A DNA stretch of 64,000 bases from Demequina sp. (GTDB lineage Bacteria > Actinomycetota > Actinomycetes > Actinomycetales > Demequinaceae), in the NCBI RefSeq assembly GCF_016278775.1, contig NZ_JADQBF010000024.1, forward strand, positions 1 to 64,000, in the 5' to 3' direction. The number at the start of each line of letters is the position of its first letter. Position 1 is the stretch's first letter. A program made the translations under genes and the position numbers. The notes under the pieces were generated by a model. The model saw only the letters and a list, made by a program, of their open reading frames with translations, searched no databases and was not told the DNA's origin. Positions 1 to 9,290 of this stretch are shown piece by piece.

Positions 1-1
1 T

Positions 2-1558
2 TCGACTCCCGCCGATGCCTCCCCCGCGACCCCGGCACCGAGCGCCGAGGCGCCGAGCGAGCCAGCGACCGACAAGCCAGCCCCGTCGTCGTCTGGCGAC
101 GCTACCGACATCACGCTGCCCGCCCTCGGCGAGTCCGTGTCAGAAGGCACTGTCACGCGCTGGCTCAAGGCGGTGGGCGATGAAATCGCGGTGGACGAGC
201 CCCTCCTCGAGATCTCTACCGACAAGGTGGACACCGAGATTCCGTCGCCTGCGGCAGGCACCCTGGTTGAGATCCTGGTTGACGAAGACGAGACCGTTGA
301 GGTCGGTGCAGTGTTGGCCAGGGTCGGATCTGGTGCTCCCGCGAAGGAGGCACCTGCTCAGGAGGCTGCGCCTGCACCGGAGGCCGCTCCCGCTGAGGAG
401 TCTGCTCCCGCTGAGGAGTCTGCTCCCGCTGAGGAGTCTGCTCCTGCTCAGGAGGCCGAGACTCAGTCGGCACCGGCACCGGCCCCTGAACCCCCAGCCG
501 AGCCCGCCGCACAAGAGGCAGCCCCGGCGGCACATGAGGCAGCTCCCGCACCGCAGCAGCAGTCCGCTGGAGACTCCGATGCGTCCGCTGGCGGCACCTC
601 CGGGTACGTGACGCCGATTGTGCGCAAACTCGCCGCCGAACGTGGCGTTGATCTCGACAAGGTCAAGGGCACCGGAGTGGGAGGGCGCATCCGCAAGGAG
701 GACGTGCTCGCCGCGCCAGCAGCGAGCGCTCAGGAAGCACCGAAGCCGCAACAGGACCAACAGCCGGAGCAGAAGGAGTCCCCTGAGGCCGCTCCTGCCA
801 CGTCAGCCCCCGCGCCGTCGTCCGATGAAGACAAGACGTCGTTGCGTGGAACCACGGCCAAGATGACCCGCATCCGCAAGATCACCGCGGAGAGGATGCT
901 CGAGTCGTTGCACGGCATGGCGCAGTTGACCACCGTGGTCGAGGTCGATTGCTCGGCCATCTGGTCCCTGCGTGCGAAGAGCAAGGTGGCATTCCAGGAG
1001 AAGCACGACGCCAAGCTGACGTTCCTGCCGTTCTTCACCAAGGCCATCGCCGACGCCCTGGTCGAGCACCCCAACCTCAACGCGTCCGTGGACGGCGAAT
1101 CCATCGTCTACCACGGCGAGGTGAACCTGTCTCTCGCGGTCGACACGGAAAAGGGCCTCATGTTGCCCACCCTGCGCAACGCGGAGGACAAGTCGATCGC
1201 CGAGCACGCTCAGCAGATCGCCGACCTTGCTGGCCGCGCCCGTTCGGGCGGCCTCAAGTCCGACGAGATCAGCGGCGGCACGTTCTCGGTGACCAACACC
1301 GGCTCCGGCGGCACCCTGCTCGACACGCCCATCGTGCCGTCACCGCAGGTGGGAATCCTGGCCACGACCATCATCGAGAAGCGCGTGGTGGTGAGCAAGG
1401 GCTCCAATGGTGAGGACGTGTTGTCCATCAAGCCGATGTGCTACCTGCCGCTGAGCTATGACCACCGGATCGTGGATGGCGCGGATGCCGCGCGCTTCTT
1501 GCAGACCGTCAAGGGCCTCATCGAGGCTGGCGATTTCGAGTCATCTTTGGATCTCTAG
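2..1558 (+). CDS. sucB: 2-oxoacid dehydrogenase E2, dihydrolipoamide acyltransferase (5' partial)
   Basis: Core E2 subunit of a 2-oxoacid dehydrogenase complex, carrying acyl groups on lipoyl-lysine. The reading frame is open to the left edge, so the start lies outside; 518 residues are visible. Order: an Ala/Pro/Ser-rich linker (1-33), a lipoyl domain with lipoyl Lys75 in STDKVDTE, a long Ala/Pro/Glu linker with an exact DNA repeat, an E1/E3-binding domain (about 201-235, [14 protein letters not shown]), a second linker, and the catalytic acyltransferase domain ending in SYDHRIVDG with the active His near 488. The linker before the visible lipoyl domain suggests at least one more lipoyl domain upstream. 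The usual name is SucB; the mycobacterial counterpart (DlaT) works with AceE, and aceE lies at 50.6 kb, so pyruvate dehydrogenase E2 is equally possible. The next gene starts 3 nt after the stop. Confidence 0.93.
   Translation, partial: STPADASPATPAPSAEAPSEPATDKPAPSSSGDATDITLPALGESVSEGTVTRWLKAVGDEIAVDEPLLEISTDKVDTEIPSPAAGTLVEILVDEDETVEVGAVLARVGSGAPAKEAPAQEAAPAPEAAPAEESAPAEESAPAEESAPAQEAETQSAPAPAPEPPAEPAAQEAAPAAHEAAPAPQQQSAGDSDASAGGTSGYVTPIVRKLAAERGVDLDKVKGTGVGGRIRKEDVLAAPAASAQEAPKPQQDQQPEQKESPEAAPATSAPAPSSDEDKTSLRGTTAKMTRIRKITAERMLESLHGMAQLTTVVEVDCSAIWSLRAKSKVAFQEKHDAKLTFLPFFTKAIADALVEHPNLNASVDGESIVYHGEVNLSLAVDTEKGLMLPTLRNAEDKSIAEHAQQIADLAGRARSGGLKSDEISGGTFSVTNTGSGGTLLDTPIVPSPQVGILATTIIEKRVVVSKGSNGEDVLSIKPMCYLPLSYDHRIVDGADAARFLQTVKGLIEAGDFESSLDL
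386..439 (+). repeat. Three exact 18-bp tandem repeats in the E2 linker
   Basis: Three back-to-back identical copies of gctcccgctgaggagtct, in frame, encode Ala-Pro-Ala-Glu-Glu-Ser three times in the flexible linker after the lipoyl domain. A fourth, diverged copy follows from 440. In-frame copy-number change would alter linker length without breaking the protein. Confidence 0.9.
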
Positions 1559-1561
1559 CGC

Positions 1562-2455
1562 ATGCGCGTCGTCATCTCTGGTGCGTCGGGGCTCATCGGC
1601 ACTGCCCTGACGGAGTCCCTGAGCGCGGACAATCACGACGTCATCGCGCTCGTAAGGCGCGAGGCACGAGGCGACAACGAGTCCTCGTGGGATCCCGCTG
1701 ATCACACGATCGACCACGATGTCATCGCCTCGGCTGACGTTGTCGTGAACCTCGCTGGCGCCTCGATCGGCGGCAAGAGGTTCACGTCCAGTTATAAGCG
1801 GGTGGTCATGCAGTCGCGCGTCGACTCGACCACCACAATCGCCAACGCCATCGCTGCGGCCAATCCCTCCGTGGTGCTCCTTCAAGGCTCGGCGATGGGT
1901 TACTACGGCGACCGAGGCGAGCAGCAACTCACCGAGAGCGTCGGCCCCGGCGAGGGCTTCCTCGCAGAGGTGTGTCAGGCGTGGGAGGCTGCGGCCTCCC
2001 CTGCGGTTGACGCTGGCGCGAGCGTCTCGTACCTCCGCACCGGACTCGTGGTGGCGGGGCACGGGGGATTCGCGCAGCGCCTCCTTCCCCTCGTCAAGCG
2101 CAGCTTGCTGAAGTCCCTGGGAGGCGGCGATGCGCTGCAGTCGTGGATCACCCTGGAGGACCAGGTGCGTGGGCTCCGCTTCCTCATGGACAAGCGCTAC
2201 GAGGGCCCAGCGAACCTCGTGACTCCGCAGCCGGCCACGATGGCGGAGATCATTGCCGCGTTGGCTCACGCTTTGGGCTCGCGGCCTGGTCTCACCGTGC
2301 CGTCGTGGGTGCTTCGCGTCGTCATCGGCGAGGCTGCGGACGATCTGCTGTCGTCTCAGGCGGGCGTTCCGAAGGCGTTGACCCAACTCGGTTTCGCCTG
2401 GTCGCACCCGACGCTGGAGTCGGCCGCTCGCTACGTGGCGGACGACGCCAAGTAG
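1562..2455 (+). CDS. TIGR01777-family NAD(P)-dependent epimerase (SDR39U1-like)
   Basis: Protein of 297 residues, the usual size for this family. The N-terminal Rossmann motif is ISGASGLIGTALTESL (GxxGxxG), followed by VVNLAGASI and the SAMGYYG motif with the SDR tyrosine. The C-terminal part (about 240-295) carries the family's DUF1731-type tail, with PSWVLRVVIGEAADDLLSSQ. The substrate of this family (YfcH-like) is not known. The ATG lies 3 nt after the E2 stop codon, so it is almost certainly co-transcribed and probably translated by re-initiation. The same order (E2, this epimerase, then lipB-lipA) is known from mycobacteria. Here two minus-strand genes are inserted between the epimerase and lipB. 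Confidence 0.88.
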   Translation: MRVVISGASGLIGTALTESLSADNHDVIALVRREARGDNESSWDPADHTIDHDVIASADVVVNLAGASIGGKRFTSSYKRVVMQSRVDSTTTIANAIAAANPSVVLLQGSAMGYYGDRGEQQLTESVGPGEGFLAEVCQAWEAAASPAVDAGASVSYLRTGLVVAGHGGFAQRLLPLVKRSLLKSLGGGDALQSWITLEDQVRGLRFLMDKRYEGPANLVTPQPATMAEIIAALAHALGSRPGLTVPSWVLRVVIGEAADDLLSSQAGVPKALTQLGFAWSHPTLESAARYVADDAK

Positions 2456-2474
2456 CAGCAGTCGCGCGGCCCCA

Positions 2475-3680
2475 CTAGGTTGCGGCGTCGGCAGAGGCAT
2501 CGGCCGCGGAACGCACCAGCCAGCCGTCATCACCTCGTACCAACTCCAAGTCCACGGTCTGGCTATAGCCCTCAAATCGAGTCGCCTCGCCGTCCATAGT
2601 GACCACGTGGTCGCTCAAGGTGTACGTGACCCGCACCACCCTGACATCAGGCGTGCCTGCCTCAGCGGGCTGGACCACCACGTGGTCGATCGAGGCGACC
2701 AGGCCATCGACCACCATGCGTCCCGATGCAAGCGCGGCGGACGTCGCCTCGGCCTCCGCCCGTGCGGGCGAGCCTTCGGCGGTCCAGTGGGCCAGCGCCT
2801 CCGGCCCAGAGGACTGCAGCGCATCGAATCGCGCCTGGGTGGCCTCTCGCGCCACCCAAGCAGGGTCCTGTTGAGCGGGCACCACACCCCCGGTGAGCGG
2901 ATCGGCCTTGGACGCCCCCGGCATCAGGGACCACAACCCCCACGCCCCTAGAGCCACGACGAGCCCCGCGCCCAACGCCAACACCACCTTTGGCGACCAC
3001 ACGCGCGCCGCCTGACGCCACCTCCAGATGCGCGCCTGGGGCAGTTTTCTCACGCTCCCCGGAAGCACTGCCGACGCCCGCATGGAAGAGGCCACGCCCC
3101 GCGGCAGGTGATGCAACGGCTCAGGAGGGGCGCATGACCCGAGCGCCCTGGCGACCATGGCCGCAGTGGGCCGGGCGGCGGGATCCTGGTGAGTCATCGG
3201 CTCCGTCCACGCACGTACCGGCTCCGCCTCTGGCCCGTCAACGCACATGGCCAGCATGCGCCCCAAGGCCGCAACATCGTCGGCGGCCGTGGCATCCGCT
3301 GGCCCGTCGACGAGTTTGCCCACCACCACACCCCTGGACGGCAAGCGCACGGCGTCTGCGCCGACCGCGCCGTGAGCCAAACCGTCCCTGTGCAAGGCCG
3401 CAAGCGCCCCCGCCACCGCCATTCCCAACCAGACGCACTCCCCCGCCCTGAGCGAGCCGCGGGACTCCAGCATTTCCTGCAAGGTCACCGCACCGTAGGT
3501 GGGCTCGGCGACGGCGACAGCGTCTCCCGGCAGCATCGTCACGCGTGAGGGCACATCGAGAGCCTGGTGGGCGACGGCGGCCACGGCGGCCACCCGCGCG
3601 CGCACGGCCTCGTAGGCATCCTGGCCGTGACCGACAACGCGCTCGCGCGCTGCCGGCTCTGCAGTGCTGAGAGAGCTCAT
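2475..3680 (-). CDS. Pseudokinase-like membrane protein with extracytoplasmic C-terminal domain
   Basis: Protein of 401 residues. Residues 60-180 look like the C-lobe of a bacterial Ser/Thr kinase: TLQEMLESRG, the helix before the catalytic loop (GALAALHRDGLAHG), DVAALGRML and DPAARPTAAMVARAL match successive kinase helices. The catalytic loop reads HGAVGADAV where active kinases have HRDxKPxN, and neither a VAIK lysine nor a DFG motif is visible, so it should not phosphorylate. One membrane helix follows (about 231-253), then an Ala-rich linker and a globular, possibly NTF2-like, exterior domain (about 268-395). It sits 67 bp downstream of the MMPL exporter on the same strand and may be co-transcribed. 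A box CACCGT lies 6 nt before the ATG. Function unknown. Confidence 0.72.
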   Translation of the reverse strand: MSSLSTAEPAARERVVGHGQDAYEAVRARVAAVAAVAHQALDVPSRVTMLPGDAVAVAEPTYGAVTLQEMLESRGSLRAGECVWLGMAVAGALAALHRDGLAHGAVGADAVRLPSRGVVVGKLVDGPADATAADDVAALGRMLAMCVDGPEAEPVRAWTEPMTHQDPAARPTAAMVARALGSCAPPEPLHHLPRGVASSMRASAVLPGSVRKLPQARIWRWRQAARVWSPKVVLALGAGLVVALGAWGLWSLMPGASKADPLTGGVVPAQQDPAWVAREATQARFDALQSSGPEALAHWTAEGSPARAEAEATSAALASGRMVVDGLVASIDHVVVQPAEAGTPDVRVVRVTYTLSDHVVTMDGEATRFEGYSQTVDLELVRGDDGWLVRSAADASADAAT

Positions 3681-3747
3681 GCCCCTACGGTGCCGCGTCG
3701 GCGGCGCTCACGGGCGTTATCCACAGGCCGATTTGTCCCGGCAGGCG

Positions 3748-5943
3748 TCAGTTGCGGAACGCTCCCGCCCACGGCCACCACGACGCCTTCCCGATGTCAG
3801 AGATCAGGCCGGGAACGAGCAGGGACCGCACCACGAACGTGTCGATCAGCACGCCGAATCCGACGATGAAGGCAATCTGTGCCAGGAAGATCAACGGCAG
3901 CACGCCGAGCGCAGCGAACGTGGCGGCGAGCACGATGCCCGCAGAGGTGATCACTCCGCCCGTGACGGCAAGCGCGCGCCGCACACCCTGGCTAGTGCCG
4001 TGCACGAGCGCCTCCTCGCGCGCCCGAGACATGAGGAAGATCGAGTAGTCAACACCCAGTGCCACCAGGAACACGAATCCCAGCAGCGGGGTGCCCGGGT
4101 CCATGCCGGGGAACCCGAAGACGAAGTCGAACACCAGGGCCGACGCTCCGAGCGCCGCAGCGAAGGACAGGACGTTCGCGAGCACGATGATGGCTGGGGC
4201 CACGAGTGACCGCAGCAGCAAGGCCAAGACCACAAAGATGACCGCAAGAATCATGGGAACAATCACCCGGATGTCACGGTCAGTGGTGAGCCGCGTGTCG
4301 AGAGACTCGGCGGCCGCGCCGCCCACCAGAGCTCCCTGTGACATCGGGTGCACCACGTCGCGGATCTGCGCGACCACGTCTTGAGCAGGCCGTGCAGTGG
4401 ATGACGCCTCCGTCACCGCGTCAATTTCGACGCGGCCGTCGACCACAATCGGCTCCTCCGGCACGGTTCCTCCCGGGGCACCCTGCGCGACGGCAGGGGT
4501 CAACAGGAAGGCGTCCTGCACCCCCTCGACGGCCTTGACGGCCGCCAGCACCGACTCAGAGTCCGCTTGATCAACAATGATCCTCACGGGCGCGGTCGCG
4601 CCTGCCGCGAAGTGGTCCTCAAGCACAGCGAAGCCTTCGACCGACTCTGTCGGGGTGAGGAAGACATCGCGGTCTCCGAGGCCGTCGGCCTCGAGTTGCG
4701 TGAGCCCTGCCGCCATCACCAACAGCAGCGCACCCGCGCCGATCCACACCCGCCTGGGGCGCGCGTCAACGGTTCGCGATACCCGGCCCCACACGCCGGA
4801 GCGCTTCTCCACGGCCTCGATGGTGGTGGCGTCGTCGTCATCGTCGCCCAAGTAGCGCGGTCGAGCAGGCCAGAACACTCCCCGCGCGTGCTTGCCGCCG
4901 ATGAGCAGCAACGCGGGCAGGAGCGTGAGCGCGGCGAGGAAGGCGCTTGCGATGCCGATGGCCCCGGCCGGCCCCAGTGAGGCGTTCGACTTCAGGTCGG
5001 ACAGCAAGAGCACCAGCAGCCCAGCGATGACCGTGCCCGCCGACGCCGCAATGGCCGCTAGCGACCGCCGCACCGCCTCGCGCATGGCGTCGTACGGGCT
5101 GCGACGGTGCAGCAACTCCTCGCGGTAGCGTGCCACCAGCAACAGCGCATAGTCGGTGGTGGCGCCTACCACCAGGATGAACATGATGCCTTGAGATTGG
5201 CCGTTGAGCGTGATGATGTCGGCCTTCGCCAACGCGTAGACCAGGACGATGGCCGCGGACAACGCGATCATCGCGGTGGTGAGCACCAAGAAGGGCAACA
5301 CGGGGCTGCGGTAGACGATCAGCAGGATCACGAGCACCACTGAAAGCGCCACCACCAGCAAGATGCCGTCGATGCCTGCGAACGCGGCGACGAGGTCCGC
5401 CACCAGGCCGACTGCGCCCGTCAGGTAGCCATCCGCGTTGGCGCCGAGCTCTTGCTCGGCCCACGTGGCGCGCACCGTCTCGGCAAGAAGCCCGCCGACG
5501 GTGGATTCGCCCGATGTCTCGCCAAACACGGCGGCATCGACGTCGAAGATGACGAGCATTGCCTCGCCGTCCTCTGCTGGCACGACTTGAGGGTCGGAAG
5601 CGAGAACGTCGCCGACGCTGCGGCCCTGCTCGTCGCCCTCCAGGGGCGCCGCCACCGCCTCGTCCACAAATGCCTGCACGGCGGCAGACTGCTCCGGGCC
5701 CACGCCCTCGATGACGAACAGGCCAGGCACCGCGTCTGACGGGACAAACTCGGCATGGGCCTGCGCTGCCTGGGTGGACTCGGCGGAGGAGGGCAGGAAC
5801 GCGGAGTTCTCGTTCTCCTGAACGGAACTCAGCACGCCGAAGGTCTGGCCCCCCACGCCTCCGATCCCCAACCACACGACAATTCCGAGGACGACCAAGA
5901 CGGGTCTCAGCCAGGCGCGATTCTTCATGTGACTATCTAACAC
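3748..5943 (-). CDS. MMPL-family RND transporter
   Basis: Integral membrane transporter of 731 residues with the standard MMPL layout: an N-terminal helix (about 10-30), a large exterior loop, a block of five or six helices (about 190-350), a second helix, a second exterior loop and a second helix block (about 560-725). The second block contains FVFLVALGVDYSIFLMSRAREE, and the first contains VVGATTDYALLLVARYREE, the paired Gly-Asp-Tyr motifs used for proton coupling. Members export lipids or other hydrophobic molecules; the substrate here cannot be told. The GTG at 5943 has GGGGAGAG 6 nt upstream; an ATG at 5928 is the alternative. It diverges from lipB across a 37-bp gap. Confidence 0.88.
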   Translation of the reverse strand: MLDSHMKNRAWLRPVLVVLGIVVWLGIGGVGGQTFGVLSSVQENENSAFLPSSAESTQAAQAHAEFVPSDAVPGLFVIEGVGPEQSAAVQAFVDEAVAAPLEGDEQGRSVGDVLASDPQVVPAEDGEAMLVIFDVDAAVFGETSGESTVGGLLAETVRATWAEQELGANADGYLTGAVGLVADLVAAFAGIDGILLVVALSVVLVILLIVYRSPVLPFLVLTTAMIALSAAIVLVYALAKADIITLNGQSQGIMFILVVGATTDYALLLVARYREELLHRRSPYDAMREAVRRSLAAIAASAGTVIAGLLVLLLSDLKSNASLGPAGAIGIASAFLAALTLLPALLLIGGKHARGVFWPARPRYLGDDDDDATTIEAVEKRSGVWGRVSRTVDARPRRVWIGAGALLLVMAAGLTQLEADGLGDRDVFLTPTESVEGFAVLEDHFAAGATAPVRIIVDQADSESVLAAVKAVEGVQDAFLLTPAVAQGAPGGTVPEEPIVVDGRVEIDAVTEASSTARPAQDVVAQIRDVVHPMSQGALVGGAAAESLDTRLTTDRDIRVIVPMILAVIFVVLALLLRSLVAPAIIVLANVLSFAAALGASALVFDFVFGFPGMDPGTPLLGFVFLVALGVDYSIFLMSRAREEALVHGTSQGVRRALAVTGGVITSAGIVLAATFAALGVLPLIFLAQIAFIVGFGVLIDTFVVRSLLVPGLISDIGKASWWPWAGAFRN

Positions 5944-5968
5944 GCGGAGTCTCTCCCCATTCCCGGGT

Positions 5969-5974
5969 TAGCCT
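5969..5974 (+). promoter_or_regulatory. -10 box of lipB, leaderless geometry
   Basis: TAGCCT ends 6 nt before the lipB ATG at 5981, so transcription would begin at or next to the start codon. No ribosome binding site is present, which supports a leaderless lipB-lipA mRNA. Confidence 0.6.
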
Positions 5975-5980
5975 GATCTG

Positions 5981-6685
5981 ATGCAGATCATCAACCTGCT
6001 GGACGGCGAGCACCGCGACTACCGCGACATCTGGGCCTTGCAGCGACAGATTCACGGCGAGGTGGGTGCCGGTGAGCGACCGGACACCACGATCCTGGTC
6101 GAGCACTCCAGCGTCTACACGGCTGGCAAGCGGACCGCCACATGGGACCGCCCAATCGACGGCACGGAAGTGATCGATGTGGACAGGGGCGGCAAGATCA
6201 CGTGGCACGGTCCCGGGCAGCTCGTCGGGTACCCGATAGTGCGCCTGCGGGAGCCACTTGACGTCGTGGAATACGTGCGGCGTCTCGAGCGGGCGATCAT
6301 GGAGGTCTGCGCCGGCTACGGGTTGGAGACCGTCCGGGTCGAGGGGCGCTCTGGAGTATGGCTCCCAGCGACCGACACCCGCAGGGAACGCAAGATCTGC
6401 GCGATTGGCGTGCGTGTGGCCAAGGGCGTGTCGATGCACGGCTTTGCGCTCAATTGCTCCCCCGACCTCACGGCCTTCGACCAGATTGTGCCGTGCGGCA
6501 TCGCCGATGCCGAGGTCACCTCGCTGAGCGTCGAACTGGGCCGCACGGTGGAGATCGCCGAGGTCGTGCCAGCCACGCTGGCCGCGCTGGAAACCTCCCT
6601 GGCCGACATACGATGGGAGTCTCACCGCGCGGATACCCCACCGCGCCGCACCGACGCAGCCCCACAACCCCAGGAGATCGCGTGA
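5981..6685 (+). CDS. lipB: Octanoyl-[ACP]:protein N-octanoyltransferase
   Basis: Transfers octanoate from acyl carrier protein to the lipoyl domains of E2 and GcvH, the first step of lipoate assembly in the cytoplasm. It has 234 residues, with [18 protein letters not shown] (substrate pocket), the catalytic Lys138 in [11 protein letters not shown] and the catalytic Cys172 in IVPCGI, all family hallmarks. The ATG at 5981 is favoured because a TAGCCT box lies 6 nt upstream. The C-terminal 25 residues are Pro/Arg-rich and not conserved. The stop overlaps the lipA start (GTGA), so the two are translationally coupled. The target E2 gene ends about 4.4 kb upstream. Confidence 0.96.
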   Translation: MQIINLLDGEHRDYRDIWALQRQIHGEVGAGERPDTTILVEHSSVYTAGKRTATWDRPIDGTEVIDVDRGGKITWHGPGQLVGYPIVRLREPLDVVEYVRRLERAIMEVCAGYGLETVRVEGRSGVWLPATDTRRERKICAIGVRVAKGVSMHGFALNCSPDLTAFDQIVPCGIADAEVTSLSVELGRTVEIAEVVPATLAALETSLADIRWESHRADTPPRRTDAAPQPQEIA

Positions 6686-7683
6686 CTCTCGCCCCAGAAG
6701 GCCGCAAGATGCTACGCGTCGAGGCCCGCAACGCCGAGACGCCCATCGAGCGCAAGCCCGAATGGATCCGCACCACCGCCACCATGGGACCCGAGTACAA
6801 GGAACTCAAATCGCTCGTGAAGGGCGGTGGGCTCCACACGGTGTGCGAGGAGGCTGGCTGTCCCAACATCTTCGAATGCTGGGAGGACCGTGAGGCGACG
6901 TTCCTCATCGGCGGCTCGCAGTGCACCAGGCGCTGCGACTTCTGTCAGATCGACACGGGCCGTCCCGCTGAACTCGACCGTGACGAGCCCCGACGCGTCG
7001 CCGAGTCGGTGCGCGAGATGGGCCTCAAGTACTCCACTGTGACGGGCGTGGCCCGCGACGACCTTCCCGACGGCGGAGCCTGGTTGTACGCGGAGACGGT
7101 GCGCCAGATCCACGCGCTCAATGCGGGAACGGGCGTCGAGTTGCTGATCCCCGACTTCAACGCGAAGCCTGATCAACTGGCCGAGGTGTTCTCCTCTCGC
7201 CCCGAGGTGCTGGCCCACAACGTCGAGACGGTGCCGCGCGTCTTCAAGCGCATCCGACCGGCCTTCACCTACGAGCGCTCCCTGTCGGTACTGGCCTCCG
7301 CCCAAGCGGACGGCTTTGTCACCAAGTCCAACCTCATCCTGGGCATGGGAGAGACGTACGACGAGGTGATTCAGGCCCTTCACGACCTGCACGACGCCGG
7401 TTGCGATCTGCTCACCATCACGCAGTACTTGCGCCCCAGCCCCCGCCACCACCCGGTGGACAGGTGGGTTAAGCCGGAGGAGTTTGTGGAGTTCTCCGAT
7501 GCCGCAGAGGAGATCGGGTTCCTGGGCGTCATGTCGGGGCCGCTCGTGCGGTCGTCGTACCGCGCCGGACGGCTGTGGGCCCAGGCGATGACGCGCAAGG
7601 GCCGTGAGATTCCCGAGCAGTTGAGCCACCTCGCCAAGCCGATGGCCGCCCGCCAAGAGGCCTCGTCGCTGCTCGCGAGGTAG
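6682..7683 (+). CDS. lipA: Lipoyl synthase (radical SAM)
   Basis: Inserts two sulfurs into the octanoyl chain on lipoyl domains by radical SAM chemistry. From the GTG at 6682 the protein has 333 residues. The auxiliary cluster cysteines are Cys55, Cys60 and Cys66 ([12 protein letters not shown]), and the radical SAM cysteines are Cys81, Cys85 and Cys88 (CTRRCDFC). The C-terminal RSSYRAG supplies the conserved serine ligand of the auxiliary cluster. AGGAG at 6672-6676, inside lipB, is the ribosome binding site for the GTG that overlaps the lipB stop. A hairpin directly follows the stop codon. Confidence 0.96.
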   Translation: MTLAPEGRKMLRVEARNAETPIERKPEWIRTTATMGPEYKELKSLVKGGGLHTVCEEAGCPNIFECWEDREATFLIGGSQCTRRCDFCQIDTGRPAELDRDEPRRVAESVREMGLKYSTVTGVARDDLPDGGAWLYAETVRQIHALNAGTGVELLIPDFNAKPDQLAEVFSSRPEVLAHNVETVPRVFKRIRPAFTYERSLSVLASAQADGFVTKSNLILGMGETYDEVIQALHDLHDAGCDLLTITQYLRPSPRHHPVDRWVKPEEFVEFSDAAEEIGFLGVMSGPLVRSSYRAGRLWAQAMTRKGREIPEQLSHLAKPMAARQEASSLLAR

Positions 7684-7705
7684 CCTCGCGACCCATTTCG
7701 CGAGG
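7684..7705 (+). terminator. Hairpin terminating lipB-lipA
   Basis: CCTCGCGA and TCGCGAGG form a perfect 8-bp stem with a 6-nt loop, starting one base after the lipA stop. There is no T-tract, as is common in high-G+C actinobacteria. Confidence 0.65.
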
Positions 7706-7745
7706 GTCCTGTCGCCGAACGGGGGTCGAGCGCGCGTCTGGCGTC

Positions 7746-7751
7746 TAGACT
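7746..7751 (+). promoter_or_regulatory. -10 box of the DUF4191 gene
   Basis: TAGACT ends 9 nt before the ATG at 7761. No Shine-Dalgarno sequence is visible, so the transcript would be leaderless or nearly so. Confidence 0.5.
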
Positions 7752-7760
7752 GGGCGCATT

Positions 7761-8489
7761 ATGGCAAAGCAAGCACCCCCCGCACCCAAGCAGCGCTGGT
7801 ACAAGACCCTCTGGCAGGCCTACTCGGTCACGGCGAGGACCGACAAGAAGCTCCCGTGGATCCTTGGCAGCCTCCTCCTGGTTCCGCTCGCAGTCGGCAT
7901 TCTCGCTGCCGTCTTCACCGACGGTCTCGCCGCGAAAATCTACGGCCCCCTCACCGGACTCATGGTGGGCGCCGTCGTGTCGCTGTTCGTGCTGACCAAA
8001 CGCTTTGAGAAGCAGATGTTCCAGCAGATGGACGGCGTCATGGGCGGCTCGCTCGCGGTCGCCCAGTCCGTGACGAGGAACTGGCAATTCGCAGAAGAGC
8101 CGATCGCCGTCGACCAGAAGACCCGTTCCGTGGTGTTCCAGGGCGTCGGCAATGGCGGTGTGGTGCTCCTGGCAGAGGGCGGCAACGCCGCTCGCCGCCC
8201 CGTCACGCAGACCGTGGCTCGGCTGGGCAAGCTCGTTCCCGGAGTGCCGGTCACCCCAATCTACGTGGGCCATGGTGAGGGAGAGGTGCCGCTGAAGCGC
8301 CTCACCAAAGAGATCAAGGCCACCAAGACCAAGCAGTTTGGCCGCGGGCTCCGCAAGGGGCTGTCGGCGGCCGATGCCGCGACGGTGCGGGCGCGCCTGC
8401 GCGCCATGGGCGGACCTCAGATGGCCGTGCCGAAGGGCATCGACCCCACGAAGGCCAGGGCCGACCGCAAGGCGATGCGCGGACGCTGA
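7761..8489 (+). CDS. DUF4191 family membrane protein
   Basis: Protein of 242 residues with a basic N-terminus (MAKQAPPAPKQRWYKTLWQAY), two closely spaced membrane helices (about 33-53 and 60-80), and a cytoplasmic domain containing LAVAQSVTRNWQFAEEPIAVD and VVFQGVGNGGVVLLAEG. The tail is rich in Lys and Arg. This matches DUF4191, an actinobacterial family of unknown function whose member in mycobacteria (Rv2219) also lies between lipA and glnA, an arrangement reproduced here. It ends 3 bp from the stop of the convergent HAD gene. No catalytic motif is visible. Confidence 0.85.
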   Translation: MAKQAPPAPKQRWYKTLWQAYSVTARTDKKLPWILGSLLLVPLAVGILAAVFTDGLAAKIYGPLTGLMVGAVVSLFVLTKRFEKQMFQQMDGVMGGSLAVAQSVTRNWQFAEEPIAVDQKTRSVVFQGVGNGGVVLLAEGGNAARRPVTQTVARLGKLVPGVPVTPIYVGHGEGEVPLKRLTKEIKATKTKQFGRGLRKGLSAADAATVRARLRAMGGPQMAVPKGIDPTKARADRKAMRGR

Positions 8490-8492
8490 GCC

Positions 8493-9167
8493 CTAGTCGC
8501 TCACGAGGCGCAGCCGCGCCTGAGTCCCCTGCTCCACGCGCACGGAACGCCAGTCACTGAGGCGCACTATCCCGTCCATCGCCTCGTGCTGCACGCCGCC
8601 CATCACGACCGGCACCGCACCGGCGGCTCGTGCTGCCAGAATCCCCGGCACTGTGTCCTCGAACACGACGCACCGGCTCGGGCGCACACCGAGCGCGTGT
8701 GCTGCGGCCAGGTAGCCCTCCGGATCGGGCTTCCCCTTGCCAACGTCGTCTGCGCCTACCAGCACGCGCGGGGACGGGAAGCCGACCGCGCCCAACCTCG
8801 CCAAGGCGGGCCCACGCAACGCCGACGTCACCACGGCCCATGCGTCGGCCGGAAGTGCGTCCAGCAACGCCCCCGCGCCCGGCACCTGCGTCACCTCGTC
8901 AAAGTGCTCTTGCTCCCACCGGGAGACGCGAGCAAACCATGGCTCCACGTCGGCGCTGTCCGGCAAGAATCGGCGCAGCGTGTCGCGTGATGGAACGCCA
9001 TGGGCGTAGGCGATCACCTCACCGGGGTCGATGCGCTGCTCTTCAGCGAAGCTTGACCACATCTGTTCGACAATCACCATCGAGTCGACAAGCGTGCCGT
9101 CCATGTCGAACAGCACGGCGTCGACCTGGATATCGAGCGCCTGGGTCATGGAGGAAGTCTCGGTCAC
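8493..9167 (-). CDS. HAD family hydrolase (subfamily IA phosphatase)
   Basis: Soluble phosphatase of the haloacid dehalogenase superfamily, 224 residues. Motif I is DAVLFDMDGTLVDS with the nucleophile and acid aspartates, motif II is WAVVTSAL, the motif III lysine is in GKGKPDPEGYLAAAHALG, and motif IV is VVFEDTVPGILAARAAG. A helical cap lies between motifs I and II. The KPDPEG signature resembles sugar- and polyol-phosphatases, but the substrate cannot be assigned. The start is uncertain: GTG at 9167 or ATG at 9149, neither with a good ribosome binding site. Confidence 0.87.
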   Translation of the reverse strand: MTETSSMTQALDIQVDAVLFDMDGTLVDSMVIVEQMWSSFAEEQRIDPGEVIAYAHGVPSRDTLRRFLPDSADVEPWFARVSRWEQEHFDEVTQVPGAGALLDALPADAWAVVTSALRGPALARLGAVGFPSPRVLVGADDVGKGKPDPEGYLAAAHALGVRPSRCVVFEDTVPGILAARAAGAVPVVMGGVQHEAMDGIVRLSDWRSVRVEQGTQARLRLVSD

Positions 9168-9242
9168 TGGGCCAGCGTAGCGAGCCTCAGCGGGACCTTA
9201 GACCCGGTTCGCGGGCAGTTCCCGCCTAGCCGAACCCACCTC

Positions 9243-9280
9243 GTAACGTGGCCGTAACACCCGGAATACGCACGGGTAAC
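9243..9280 (+). promoter_or_regulatory. GlnR-type operator upstream of glnA
   Basis: Four pentamers are spaced exactly 11 bp apart: GTAAC (9243), GTAAC (9254), AATAC (9265) and GTAAC (9276), each separated by 6 nt. This matches the architecture of actinobacterial GlnR sites (GTnAC-n6-GaAAC repeated twice), with the third unit weakest. It lies just upstream of, and reaching into, the -35 region of the glnA promoter, as expected for a nitrogen-response regulator. Confidence 0.65.
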
Positions 9281-9290
9281 GACGTGCCAC

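Noticed and set aside
1541-2575. Open frame of 344 codons opposite the epimerase gene
   Set aside because: Antisense to a well-supported gene, Arg-rich low-complexity translation, no ribosome binding site.
4838-5875. Open frame of 345 codons on the same strand as the MMPL gene
   Set aside because: Out-of-frame reading of the MMPL gene giving an Arg/Gly-rich sequence without helices.
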